A stretch of 56,675 nt of DNA from Methylomonas sp. (GTDB lineage Bacteria > Pseudomonadota > Gammaproteobacteria > Methylococcales > Methylomonadaceae), in contig JALSLS010000237.1 of the NCBI GenBank assembly GCA_026988195.1, positions 1 through 56,675 on the forward strand. Direction: 5' to 3'. The notes under the pieces are model-generated. The model saw only the letters and a program-made list of their open reading frames with translations, made no database searches and had not been told where the DNA came from. Below, one piece after another: positions 23,750 through 32,018 of this stretch. Every line of letters begins with the position of its first letter. The first letter of the stretch is position 1. The translations under genes and the position numbers were made by a program.

Positions 23750-24145
23750 TTAACAAACAGTGCAAATAACTTCACCGCCATGCCCAATTGCTCGAGCCGC
23801 ACGATCTGTCATTACACCATTTGAAGTTGAAACTATAGCGATACCGAGACCTGCTAAAACTTTCGGCAACTCATCCTTAGACTTATAAATTCTCAAACCA
23901 GGTCTACTGATTCTTTTTACTTTTTCAATAACAGCCTTACCTTGAAAATATTTTAAGTCGATAGTCATTTCTGAATGACTTCCGGTTGTTTCAACCTTAT
24001 AGTCAGTTATATAACCTTCTTCTTTTAATACATTTACAATTGCTACTTTCAACTTAGATGAAGGCAATTTTACATTTTTCTTTCCTGCAGTTTGACCATT
24101 TCTAACTCTAGTCAACATATCTGCAATTGGATCACTCATACTCAT
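23750..24145 (-). CDS. rpsH: 30S ribosomal protein S8
   Basis: 131 aa from the ATG at 24145, giving MSMSDPIADMLTRVRNGQ as in E. coli and preceded by GGAGAA; the frame is open further upstream but without homology. SRPGLRIYKSKDELPKVLAGLGIAIVSTS is diagnostic. S8 is a primary 16S rRNA binder and, in E. coli, the spc-operon repressor acting near rplE. Confidence 0.98.
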   Translation of the reverse strand: MSMSDPIADMLTRVRNGQTAGKKNVKLPSSKLKVAIVNVLKEEGYITDYKVETTGSHSEMTIDLKYFQGKAVIEKVKRISRPGLRIYKSKDELPKVLAGLGIAIVSTSNGVMTDRAARAIGHGGEVICTVC

Positions 24146-24173
24146 ATTATTTCTCCAAAAAACTGTTAACCAG

Positions 24174-24479
24174 TTACCAGCTTGCCTTAGACAAACCAGG
24201 AACGTCACCTCGCATAGTTGCTTCTCTTAGCATATTACGGCTAAGACCGAATTTACGGTAAACACCATGTGGACGACCTGTAAGCTGACAGCGGTTACGC
24301 TGCCTACTAGGACTCGAGTCTCTTGGAAGTTTCTGCAGCTTAATACTTGCCGCCTCTTTATCTTCAAATGAAGCTTCTGGATCAATGATTATTGCTTTCA
24401 AAGATCTTCTTTTAGCTTCAAATTTACCGACTAATTTAGTACGCTTGTTTTCACGTGCAATCATCGATTTTTTAGCCAT
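24174..24479 (-). CDS. rpsN: 30S ribosomal protein S14 (zinc-independent form)
   Basis: 101 aa. MAKKSMIARENKRTKL and RCQLTGRPHGVYRKFGLSRNMLREATMRGDVPGLSKASW are characteristic. The longer form without the CxxC pairs shows it is the zinc-independent type. It is 28 bp from rpsH and 11 bp from rplE. Confidence 0.98.
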   Translation of the reverse strand: MAKKSMIARENKRTKLVGKFEAKRRSLKAIIIDPEASFEDKEAASIKLQKLPRDSSPSRQRNRCQLTGRPHGVYRKFGLSRNMLREATMRGDVPGLSKASW

Positions 24480-24490
24480 TTTTACGCCCT

Positions 24491-25030
24491 TTAGTTCTTA
24501 AATGGAAAATTGAAAAGCTTAATTAACGCAAGCCCTTCTTCATTTGTTCCCGCAGTGGTTGTGATAGAAATATCCATTCCACGCAGTGTGTCAATTTTGT
24601 CATAATCAATCTCAGGAAAGATTATTTGCTCTGTCACACCCATTGAATAATTTCCACGACCATCAAAGCTTTTAGGACTCATTCCCCGAAAATCACGAAT
24701 CCGAGGAATTGCAATACTTATCAATCTGTCTAGAAACTCGTACATTTTATCACTACGTAATGTAACTTTACATCCGATAGCCATATCATCACGAATTTTA
24801 AAACCAGCAATTGATTTTCTTGACAATGTTACAACAGGCTTTTGACCAGAGATTTTCTCCATGTCAGAAAGCGCTGCTTGTAATACTTTTTTATCTGCTA
24901 CAGCTGCACCAACACCCATATTAAGGGTTATTTTGGTTAATTTTGGCACTTGCATTACTGATTTGTAGCCAAATTGCTTCTGTAAAGCAGGGATTATTTT
25001 TTCTTTATATTCTGTTTCTAGTCTAGCCAT
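24491..25030 (-). CDS. rplE: 50S ribosomal protein L5
   Basis: 179 aa. TKITLNMGVGAAVADKK, AGFKIRDDMAIGCKVTLR and RGMSPKSFDGRGNYSMGVTEQIIFPEI are conserved. It binds 5S rRNA and contacts P-site tRNA at the central protuberance. It follows rplX by 13 bp. Confidence 0.98.
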   Translation of the reverse strand: MARLETEYKEKIIPALQKQFGYKSVMQVPKLTKITLNMGVGAAVADKKVLQAALSDMEKISGQKPVVTLSRKSIAGFKIRDDMAIGCKVTLRSDKMYEFLDRLISIAIPRIRDFRGMSPKSFDGRGNYSMGVTEQIIFPEIDYDKIDTLRGMDISITTTAGTNEEGLALIKLFNFPFKN

Positions 25031-25043
25031 GATTTTTTATACC

Positions 25044-25361
25044 TTATGCATCAACTACTTCGTTTGTAGATTTAAAATATCTGACTTTCTTTCCATCTTC
25101 TAGAAACCTGAAGCCAACTCTATCAGCCTTTTTTGTTTCAGGATTATACAAAGCAACATTAGATATACTGATTGGCATATCTTTATCAATTATACCACCT
25201 TGTATTCCTGCATTAGGATTTCCTTTGGTATGTTTTTTTGCTCGGTTAATCCCTTCAACTAAGACCTTAGCATTATCAATTACTCTTAAGATCTTACCTT
25301 GCTTACCTTTATCCTTACCAATAAGGACGATGACTTCATCACCTTTCTTTAACTTTTGCAT
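25044..25361 (-). CDS. rplX: 50S ribosomal protein L24
   Basis: 105 aa from the ATG at 25361 (MQKLKKGDEVIVLIGKDKGKQGKILRV, a KOW motif), preceded by AAGGTAG. A longer upstream frame overlaps rplN and adds nothing homologous. It is an early assembly initiator on 23S rRNA. Confidence 0.97.
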   Translation of the reverse strand: MQKLKKGDEVIVLIGKDKGKQGKILRVIDNAKVLVEGINRAKKHTKGNPNAGIQGGIIDKDMPISISNVALYNPETKKADRVGFRFLEDGKKVRYFKSTNEVVDA

Positions 25362-25371
25362 TTGGTCTACC

Positions 25372-25740
25372 TTATAAAACTTCAGGAGCAAGTGAGATTA
25401 TCTTCATATATTTCTCACCTCTCAATTCACGCGTTACAGGCCCAAATATACGCGTCCCTACTGGCTGTAAATTGGCATTTAAAATAACAGCAGCATTTCC
25501 GTCAAAACGAATAACTGAACCGTCAGGCCTACGAACACCTTTACGTGTACGCACTACTAATGCATTATAAACCTCGCCTTTTTTTACTTTTCCACGAGGA
25601 ATTACATCTCTAATACTCACCTTTATTATGTCGCCAATACCCGCATACCGCCTGTGTGAGCCGCCCAACACTTTGATACACATGACCTTTTTTGCACCGC
25701 TATTATCAGCAATATCAAGGCTAGTTTGCATCTGAATCAT
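25372..25740 (-). CDS. rplN: 50S ribosomal protein L14
   Basis: 122 aa. MIQMQTSLDIADNSGAKKVMCIKVLGGSHRRYAGIGD is nearly invariant in this family. It lies at the subunit interface and is the target of the silencing factor RsfS. It begins the spc operon segment, 52 bp after rpsQ; I saw no strong promoter in that gap. Confidence 0.98.
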   Translation of the reverse strand: MIQMQTSLDIADNSGAKKVMCIKVLGGSHRRYAGIGDIIKVSIRDVIPRGKVKKGEVYNALVVRTRKGVRRPDGSVIRFDGNAAVILNANLQPVGTRIFGPVTRELRGEKYMKIISLAPEVL

Positions 25741-25792
25741 TGTTAAATCCCAGTTATTTCAATTAATCTTACCAAATATATAACTTCGCTTC

Positions 25793-26047
25793 TTATAGAA
25801 CCGAAACTAATTTGTATGTTTTATTTTTTGACAAAGGTCTACATGAAGTTATAGATACTACATCACCTTCTTTAGCTTCATTATTTTCATCATGAGCCAA
25901 AAACTTAGTTGATCTTTTAACATATTTCCCATAGATAGGAAATTTAACAAGACGCTCAACTAAAACAGTAATTGTTTTATCCATTTTGTCACTTACAACA
26001 CGGCCTGTAACCGTACGTATTTTTGCTTCATTTTCACTCATACTCAT
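25793..26047 (-). CDS. rpsQ: 30S ribosomal protein S17
   Basis: 84 aa. KIRTVTGRVVSDKMDKTITVLVERLVKFPIYGKYVKRSTKF and VSITSCRPLSKNKTYKL match S17, a primary 16S rRNA binder. Its start overlaps the rpmC stop by four bases (ATGA). It is the last gene of the S10 segment. Confidence 0.98.
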   Translation of the reverse strand: MSMSENEAKIRTVTGRVVSDKMDKTITVLVERLVKFPIYGKYVKRSTKFLAHDENNEAKEGDVVSITSCRPLSKNKTYKLVSVL

Positions 26048-26235
26048 GCACCTGCCATTTCAGTTAATATCGTATGAATTCGGGCAATATCATGCCTTAC
26101 TTTCTTCACTTGATCAGGTCTAGACAGTTGCCCTGTACCTTTTTGCATTCTCAGATTAAACTGTTCTTTACCTTTTTCAAGTAACAACTCATTTAATTCT
26201 TCTTTTGTCTTTTGACGTAATTCGCTCGCAATCAT
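26044..26235 (-). CDS. rpmC: 50S ribosomal protein L29
   Basis: 63 aa from the ATG at 26235, equal in length to E. coli L29; a GTG one codon earlier is an alternative start. KTKEELNELLLEKGKEQFNLRMQKGTGQL is diagnostic. It lies at the exit tunnel as part of the trigger factor/SRP docking area. The start shares one base with the rplP stop. Confidence 0.97.
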   Translation of the reverse strand: MIASELRQKTKEELNELLLEKGKEQFNLRMQKGTGQLSRPDQVKKVRHDIARIHTILTEMAGA

Positions 26236-26648
26236 CACATTATAGTCCGTGCTACAAAGTTTGTTTTAACAGGTAATTTAGCCGCCGCCAATATAAAAGC
26301 TTCGCGAGCTATATTTTCAGGTACACCCTGAATTTCATATAACATAGTTCCTGGCTTAACATTTGCAACCCAGAATTCCACACTACCCTTACCTTTACCC
26401 ATCCGTACTTCAAGAGGCTTTTTAGTGATAGGTCTATCAGGAAAAATTCTAATCCACATTTTTCCCTGCCTCTTCACATGACGCGAAATAGTTCTTCGCG
26501 CAGCTTCAATTTGACGGGCTGTTATTCTACCACGACTTACAGACTTTAATCCATATTCACCAAAACTTACTGATGAACCACGAACAGCAATCCCATTATT
26601 TCTACCTTTATGCTGCTTACGAAACTTCGTTCTTTTAGGTTGAAGCAT
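26235..26648 (-). CDS. rplP: 50S ribosomal protein L16
   Basis: 137 aa. MLQPKRTKFRKQHKGRNNGIA and RITARQIEAARRTISRHVKRQGKMWIRIFPDRPITKKP are invariant; the RMGKGKGSVEFWVA loop contacts A-site tRNA. It lies 16 bp after rpsC. Confidence 0.98.
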   Translation of the reverse strand: MLQPKRTKFRKQHKGRNNGIAVRGSSVSFGEYGLKSVSRGRITARQIEAARRTISRHVKRQGKMWIRIFPDRPITKKPLEVRMGKGKGSVEFWVANVKPGTMLYEIQGVPENIAREAFILAAAKLPVKTNFVARTIM

Positions 26649-26664
26649 TTTCTCGTCCCTTCAA

Positions 26665-27339
26665 CTATTTTTTAGAGTTAGATTTATCAGATGCTGCAGT
26701 GCGCGCATCCATGTCAAATACTTCACCTTTAAAGATCCAGACTTTAATGCCTATAATCCCATAAGTAGTATTCGCTTCTGCAGTACCATAATCAATATCA
26801 GCACGCAAAGTATGCAGAGGTACTCGACCTTCTCGATACCATTCACCACGGGCAATTTCTGCACCGTTCAAACGACCCGCTACGTTAATTTTAATACCTT
26901 CCGCACCCAAACGCATTGTATTTGTTACAGCACGTTTCATTGCACGACGATACATTATTCTTTTTTCAAGCTGCTGAGCAATACCTTCTGCAACCAATGT
27001 TGCATCTAACTCAGGCTTTCTAATTTCTTCAACATTGATCTTGACAGGAACGCCCATCATTTTTGAAACTTCTAGCTTCAATTTATCAATATCTTCGCCT
27101 TTTTTACCGATTACAATCCCTGGTCTCGCAGTATGCACTGTTATTTGTGCATTATTTGCTGGACGATTGATTTGTATCCGACTCACTGACGCATGAGATA
27201 GCTTAGTTTTTATATACTCACGAACCTTTAAATCTTGAAGTAAGAATATAGGATAGTTTTGGCTATTTGCATACCATCTTGATGTCCAATCTTTGACAAT
27301 CCCAAGACGTATACCCGTTGGATGTACCTTCTGACCCAT
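26665..27339 (-). CDS. rpsC: 30S ribosomal protein S3
   Basis: 224 aa. MGQKVHPTGIRLGIVKDWTSRWYA, the KH domain (ITVHTARPGIVIGKKGEDIDKL) and LHTLRADIDYGTAEANTTYGIIGIKVWIFKGE are complete. It lines the mRNA entry channel with S4 and S5. Confidence 0.98.
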   Translation of the reverse strand: MGQKVHPTGIRLGIVKDWTSRWYANSQNYPIFLLQDLKVREYIKTKLSHASVSRIQINRPANNAQITVHTARPGIVIGKKGEDIDKLKLEVSKMMGVPVKINVEEIRKPELDATLVAEGIAQQLEKRIMYRRAMKRAVTNTMRLGAEGIKINVAGRLNGAEIARGEWYREGRVPLHTLRADIDYGTAEANTTYGIIGIKVWIFKGEVFDMDARTAASDKSNSKK

Positions 27340-27347
27340 TTTGACCC

Positions 27348-27683
27348 CTACTCGACTTCTGAGACTTTAACTGTTATGTGGCATGTTCTTTTCAGGATAT
27401 GATTTGCACGTCCCTTTGCTCTCGCACGAACTCTCTTTAACGTTGAACCTTCATTTACAAATACCGTTGAAACAAAAAGCTCATCTACATCAGCACTTTC
27501 GTTATGTTCAGCATTAGCAATTGCAGACTCAAGCACTTTGACTATTATAGTTGCAGCTTTTTTAGTACTGAACTTCAAAGTGTTCAATGCTTTTTCAACT
27601 GGCAACCCACGTATCTGATCACCAACTAATCTTGCTTTTTGAGCAGATAATGGAGCATTACTTAATTTTGCAGAAATTTCCAT
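27348..27683 (-). CDS. rplV: 50S ribosomal protein L22
   Basis: 111 aa from the third of three consecutive possible starts (GTG-ATG-ATG); MEISAKLSNAPLSAQKARLV matches the E. coli length, and AAGAGG lies at a good distance. RGLPVEKALNTLKFS and the tunnel beta-hairpin ending RARAKGRANHILKRTCHITVKV are typical. It lines the exit tunnel, where macrolide resistance mutations arise. Confidence 0.96.
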   Translation of the reverse strand: MEISAKLSNAPLSAQKARLVGDQIRGLPVEKALNTLKFSTKKAATIIVKVLESAIANAEHNESADVDELFVSTVFVNEGSTLKRVRARAKGRANHILKRTCHITVKVSEVE

Positions 27684-27688
27684 CATCA

Positions 27689-27964
27689 CTACCTCTTAGA
27701 TTTCTTATCAACAACATGGCCTCTATAAGTACGAGTCGGTGAAAACTCACCCAACTTATGCCCTACCATGTTTTCAGAAATCAACACTGGTATATGTTGA
27801 CGACCATTATGAACAGCTATAGTTAGACCAAGCATATCAGGACTAATCATAGATCTTCTTGACCAGGTTTTAATTGGTTTCCGATTATTTGTATCAACCG
27901 CTACCTCAACCTTCTTAAGCAGATGATGATCAATAAACGGACCTTTTTTAATTGAACGTGGCAC
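27689..27964 (-). CDS. rpsS: 30S ribosomal protein S19
   Basis: 91 aa. MPRSIKKGPFIDHHLLKKVE and GHKLGEFSPTRTYRGHVVDKKSKR are characteristic. It forms the 30S head complex with S13. Confidence 0.98.
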   Translation of the reverse strand: MPRSIKKGPFIDHHLLKKVEVAVDTNNRKPIKTWSRRSMISPDMLGLTIAVHNGRQHIPVLISENMVGHKLGEFSPTRTYRGHVVDKKSKR

Positions 27965-27976
27965 TATTTACACCCC

Positions 27977-28804
27977 TTATTTCTTATTACGGCGTCTGAC
28001 AATCATTTTGTCAGTACGTTTGTTTTTACGAGTTTTATAACCTTTAGCTGGTGTTCCCCATGGAGACACAGGATGCCTACCACCAGAAGTTCGCCCTTCA
28101 CCACCACCATGCGGATGATCCACCGGGTTCATAGCAACACCTCGAACCGTAGGTCTAATACCTCTACGTCTTGATGCACCAGCATTCCCTAATGATATCA
28201 AGTTATGTTCAGAATTTGACACTTCTCCGATAACAGCTCTACAATCAGACAAAACTTTACGCATTTCACCTGAACGCAAACGAAGTGTGACATGAGCCCC
28301 ATCTTTAGCAACCAACTGCGCTGATGTACCGGCACTTCTTGCAACCTGAGCACCCTTACCTGGCTTCAATTCAATACAGTGAACTGTTGAACCAAGCGGC
28401 ATATTGCGCAAAGGCATACAATTACCATTTTTCACAGGAACAGTTTCAGCTGAAATAATTTCCTGCCCAACTTTTATTCCTGCTGGGGCAATAATGTATC
28501 TACGCTCACCATCTTTAAATAATAGCAATGCGATGTTTGCAGTTCTATTTGGATCATACTCAAGCGTTTCAACAACAGCCGGAATATCCAATTTATTTCT
28601 TTTGAAATCGATAATTCGATAGTGCTGCTTATGCCCACCACCGATATGACGAGTAGTAATTCTACCCTGATTATTCCTTCCACCCGTTTTACTTTTCTTT
28701 TCTAATAGAGGTGCAAATGGCTTACCCTTATGCAATTCGTCATTTTTAATACGAATTACAAATCGCGAGCCTGGGGAAGTCGGTTTAGATTTTAGAATAG
28801 CCAT
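27977..28804 (-). CDS. rplB: 50S ribosomal protein L2
   Basis: 275 aa. KSKPTSPGSRFVI, FKRNKLDIPAVVETLEYDPNRTANIALL and VRGVAMNPVDHPHGGGEGRT are diagnostic; the last contains the histidine near the peptidyltransferase centre. It is required for subunit joining. A 34-bp gap separates it from rplW. Confidence 0.98.
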   Translation of the reverse strand: MAILKSKPTSPGSRFVIRIKNDELHKGKPFAPLLEKKSKTGGRNNQGRITTRHIGGGHKQHYRIIDFKRNKLDIPAVVETLEYDPNRTANIALLLFKDGERRYIIAPAGIKVGQEIISAETVPVKNGNCMPLRNMPLGSTVHCIELKPGKGAQVARSAGTSAQLVAKDGAHVTLRLRSGEMRKVLSDCRAVIGEVSNSEHNLISLGNAGASRRRGIRPTVRGVAMNPVDHPHGGGEGRTSGGRHPVSPWGTPAKGYKTRKNKRTDKMIVRRRNKK

Positions 28805-28838
28805 TGCTTTCTACCGTTTTATATATAATTTAAGTTAT

Positions 28839-29138
28839 TTATGCCGAAGCAAAATCAATGTCGTGACCAGCTTTTAGCTTTACGTAAGCTTTTTTCCAGT
28901 CAGACCTTTTACCTAGAGCACCACCAAAACGCTTAATTTTTCCTTTAACATTAAGCACTTGAACAGTTTCAACTTCGACGTCAAACATTAATTCGACAGC
29001 CTTTTTGACCTCTAGCTTTGTTGCAACCTTTTGAACCTTAAATACAAAACGATTACTATCTTCAACTGCAAGCGTACTCTTTTCAGAGACTACTGGAGCC
29101 AATATCACATTGGCTAATTTATTTTTCTCTAGACTCAT
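28839..29138 (-). CDS. rplW: 50S ribosomal protein L23
   Basis: 99 aa. LAPVVSEKSTLAVEDSNRFVFKVQKVATKLEVKKAVELMF is typical. It is the main ribosomal docking site for trigger factor and SRP at the exit tunnel. The start overlaps rplD by four bases. Confidence 0.98.
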   Translation of the reverse strand: MSLEKNKLANVILAPVVSEKSTLAVEDSNRFVFKVQKVATKLEVKKAVELMFDVEVETVQVLNVKGKIKRFGGALGKRSDWKKAYVKLKAGHDIDFASA

Positions 29139-29749
29139 GCTAAACGCTCCTCAACTTGTTTAACTGCAACTGCTGTTGCAATCACCTTGTCAGCAGCCAC
29201 TAAAGTAACTGGATCAAGACTACTCACAGTTGCAATATCAACATAAGGAATATTTCTTGTAGCAAGAATCAAATTATCCGTTATCTCTTCGACCAAGATT
29301 AAAACACGCTTAGCATCAACAACTGACAACTTAGCAACCATATCTTTAGTTTTTGGAGATTCTGGTAATATCTCGTTACTTATAACCAATCTATCTTGAC
29401 GTAACAATTCAGACAATATTGAACGAATACCTACTCGGTACATCTTCTTATTTATCTTCTGTGTAAAGGATTTAGGTTGTGCAGCAAATGTCACACCACC
29501 TGAACGCCAAAGTGGACTGCTCATTGTACCAGCTCTTGCTCGGCCTGTCCCTTTTTGTCTCCAAGGTTTAGCTCCACCACCAGCAACAGCAGCTCTGTTT
29601 TTTTGTGCTTTAGTTCCAGCACGCGCACCAGCTTGGTATCTAACAACCAATTGATGTACTAATGTTTCATTGAATTCTTGACCAAAAATATTTTCAGCAA
29701 CATCAACAGCTGAACTTTGATCATTAATTGCAGGTATTTGCAAAGTCAT
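29135..29749 (-). CDS. rplD: 50S ribosomal protein L4
   Basis: 204 aa. The tunnel loop RYQAGARAGTKAQKNRAAVAGGGAKPWRQKGTGRARAG is conserved. In E. coli L4 also represses the S10 operon by acting on a leader upstream of rpsJ; no such leader fits here because tuf ends five bases before rpsJ. Confidence 0.98.
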   Translation of the reverse strand: MTLQIPAINDQSSAVDVAENIFGQEFNETLVHQLVVRYQAGARAGTKAQKNRAAVAGGGAKPWRQKGTGRARAGTMSSPLWRSGGVTFAAQPKSFTQKINKKMYRVGIRSILSELLRQDRLVISNEILPESPKTKDMVAKLSVVDAKRVLILVEEITDNLILATRNIPYVDIATVSSLDPVTLVAADKVIATAVAVKQVEERLA

Positions 29750-29752
29750 AAC

Positions 29753-30403
29753 TTAACCTTTATTTCGCATTTTCACGGCAGGAGTAATAATCACATCGCC
29801 GCCTTTAGCACCAGGAACAGCCCCCGTTACTAAAATTAAATTTCTCTCAACGTCAATGGAGTGAATTGTTAAATTCTGAACAGTTCTTTTAACTGCCCCC
29901 ATATGACCTGACATTTTCTTGCCCTTGAAAACACGACCCGGCGTTTGACACATACCGATAGATCCGTTTGATCTATGAGAAATCGAGTTACCATGAGTTG
30001 CATCTTGCATACCAAAATTATGGCGCTTAATGCCCCCTTGAAACCCTTTCCCAATAGAAGTGCCGGAAGCATCAACAACCTGCCCCTCACTAAACATATC
30101 CAAAGCAAGCTCGGAGCCAGCAGATAATCCTTCACCCTCACCGTCGTCCAGCCTGAATTCAACTAAATCACGCCCCGCTGTAACATTTGCTGCTGCATAA
30201 TGTCCAGCCAGTGCCTTTCCAACTCTTGATGATTTTTTATCACCAACTGCTACTTGGATTGCACGATAACCATCATTATCAACACTTTTGACTTGAACAA
30301 CTCTATTTGAGTTAATCTCAAGTACTGTTACCGGTACTGAAACACCATCTTCAGTAAAAACTCGGGTCATACCACATTTACGACCAATAAGACCTATTGA
30401 CAT
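29753..30403 (-). CDS. rplC: 50S ribosomal protein L3
   Basis: 216 aa. IGLIGRKCGMTRVFTEDGVSVPVTVLE, GKGFQGGIKRHNFGMQDATHGNS and HRSNGSIGMCQTPGRVFKGKKMSGHMG are invariant; the glutamine in the last-but-one stretch is the site methylated by PrmB in E. coli. It is an assembly initiator near the peptidyltransferase centre. Confidence 0.98.
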   Translation of the reverse strand: MSIGLIGRKCGMTRVFTEDGVSVPVTVLEINSNRVVQVKSVDNDGYRAIQVAVGDKKSSRVGKALAGHYAAANVTAGRDLVEFRLDDGEGEGLSAGSELALDMFSEGQVVDASGTSIGKGFQGGIKRHNFGMQDATHGNSISHRSNGSIGMCQTPGRVFKGKKMSGHMGAVKRTVQNLTIHSIDVERNLILVTGAVPGAKGGDVIITPAVKMRNKG

Positions 30404-30443
30404 CTGTCAATTCCTCGTACTTACAAATACCCTTACGAGTATT

Positions 30444-30755
30444 TTATTTTAATTTAATTTGAACATCGACCCCAGCTGCAAGATCAATTTTCATCAATGC
30501 ATCTACGGTTTTATCAGTGGGCTCAACAATATCAAGCAACCTCTTATATGTTCTTAACTCATACTGATCTCGTGCATCTTTATTTACATGCGGAGATATC
30601 AATATAGTGAATCTTTCTTTTTTAGTAGGCAACGGAATGGGGCCCTTGACTTGGGCACCCGTTCTTTTTGCTGTCTCTACTATCTCACCAGCTGACTGAT
30701 CGATTAATTTATGATCAAAAGCTTTAAGGCGAATCCTGATAGTTTGATTTGACAT
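30444..30755 (-). CDS. rpsJ: 30S ribosomal protein S10 (NusE)
   Basis: 103 aa. RIRLKAFDHKLIDQSAGEIVETAKRTGAQVKGPIPLPTKKERFTIL is characteristic. It acts in the 30S head and, with NusB, in transcription antitermination. It starts only five bases after the tuf stop, so str and S10 are physically one transcription unit. Confidence 0.98.
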   Translation of the reverse strand: MSNQTIRIRLKAFDHKLIDQSAGEIVETAKRTGAQVKGPIPLPTKKERFTILISPHVNKDARDQYELRTYKRLLDIVEPTDKTVDALMKIDLAAGVDVQIKLK

Positions 30756-30760
30756 TTATT

Positions 30761-31981
30761 TTACTCAACGATTGAAGCAACAACACCCGCACCAACTGTG
30801 CGACCACCTTCACGTACTGCGAAACGTAAACCTTCTTCCATCGCAATTGGATTGATCAAAGTTACTTCAACAGTTACGTTATCACCCGGCATTACCATTT
30901 CAACACCATCCTGAAGCTCTACGGCACCAGTAATATCAGTTGTTCTAAAGTAAAACTGTGGACGATACCCATTAAAGAAAGGAGTGTGACGACCACCCTC
31001 ATCTTTAGATAAAACATAAATTTCAGCTTTAAATTTTGAATGCGGGTTTACAGATCCAGGATGTGCCAACACTTGACCACGCTCAACCTCTTCACGCTTC
31101 GTTCCACGCAATAAAACACCAACATTATCGCCCGCTTCACCTTGATCTAGTAATTTACGGAACATCTCAACACCAGTACATGTTGTTTTAGCTGTATCTT
31201 TAATACCAATGATCTCTAACTCTTCACCGACCTTAACAACACCACGCTCAATACGACCGGTTACAACTGTTCCACGACCTGAAATTGAGAATACATCTTC
31301 AACAGGCATAATAAAAGCACCATCAATAGCACGCTCAGGAAGAGGAATATAAGTGTCTAGTGCTTCAACTAATTTAAGCACAGAAGGAACGCCCACTTCA
31401 GATGTATCACCTTCCAGCGCCTTCAATGCTGAACCAACGACAATTGGAGTATCATCACCAGGAAATTCATACTGGTCTAATAACTCACGTAACTCCATCT
31501 CAACCAATTCAATCATTTCGTCATACTCTTCAGTATGCAGACCACCACAATCTTCAGCAAGAATATCAGCTTTGTTCAAGTAAACAACGACATATGGAAC
31601 ACCAACTTGTCTTGATAGCAAGATATGTTCGCGTGTTTGAGGCATTGGACCATCAGTTGCTCCACACACCAAAATCGCACCATCCATTTGAGCAGCACCA
31701 GTAATCATATTTTTTACATAATCGGCGTGACCTGGACAGTCAACATGCGCATAATGACGGGTTTCCGATTCATATTCTACGTGTGAAGTAGCGATTGTAA
31801 TACCACGCTCTCTTTCTTCAGGAGCATTATCAATCTCATCAAATGCCTTAACTTCCCCACCCATTGCCTCAGCCATTACTTTTGTTAAAGCTGCTGTCAA
31901 TGTTGTTTTACCATGATCCACGTGTCCGATTGTACCAACGTTTACATGGGGTTTATTTCTTTCAAATTTTTCTTTAGCCAT
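30761..31981 (-). CDS. tuf: Elongation factor Tu
   Basis: 406 aa against 394 in E. coli. The GTPase motifs are intact: GHVDHGKT (19-26), DCPGH (81-85), NKAD (136-139), GSALKALEGD. The extra length comes from about ten residues just after NKAD (near residues 140-157, containing LAEDCGGLHTEEYDEM) and about two near residue 190. It delivers aminoacyl-tRNA to the ribosome. It is the only EF-Tu gene in the window, 37 bp after fusA and five bases before rpsJ. The insertion is in frame and flanked by conserved sequence, so a sequencing error is unlikely. Confidence 0.98.
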   Translation of the reverse strand: MAKEKFERNKPHVNVGTIGHVDHGKTTLTAALTKVMAEAMGGEVKAFDEIDNAPEERERGITIATSHVEYESETRHYAHVDCPGHADYVKNMITGAAQMDGAILVCGATDGPMPQTREHILLSRQVGVPYVVVYLNKADILAEDCGGLHTEEYDEMIELVEMELRELLDQYEFPGDDTPIVVGSALKALEGDTSEVGVPSVLKLVEALDTYIPLPERAIDGAFIMPVEDVFSISGRGTVVTGRIERGVVKVGEELEIIGIKDTAKTTCTGVEMFRKLLDQGEAGDNVGVLLRGTKREEVERGQVLAHPGSVNPHSKFKAEIYVLSKDEGGRHTPFFNGYRPQFYFRTTDITGAVELQDGVEMVMPGDNVTVEVTLINPIAMEEGLRFAVREGGRTVGAGVVASIVE

Positions 31982-32018
31982 GAGTCATTACCTTTAGTCT
32001 TTTAACTTTATAAATTTT

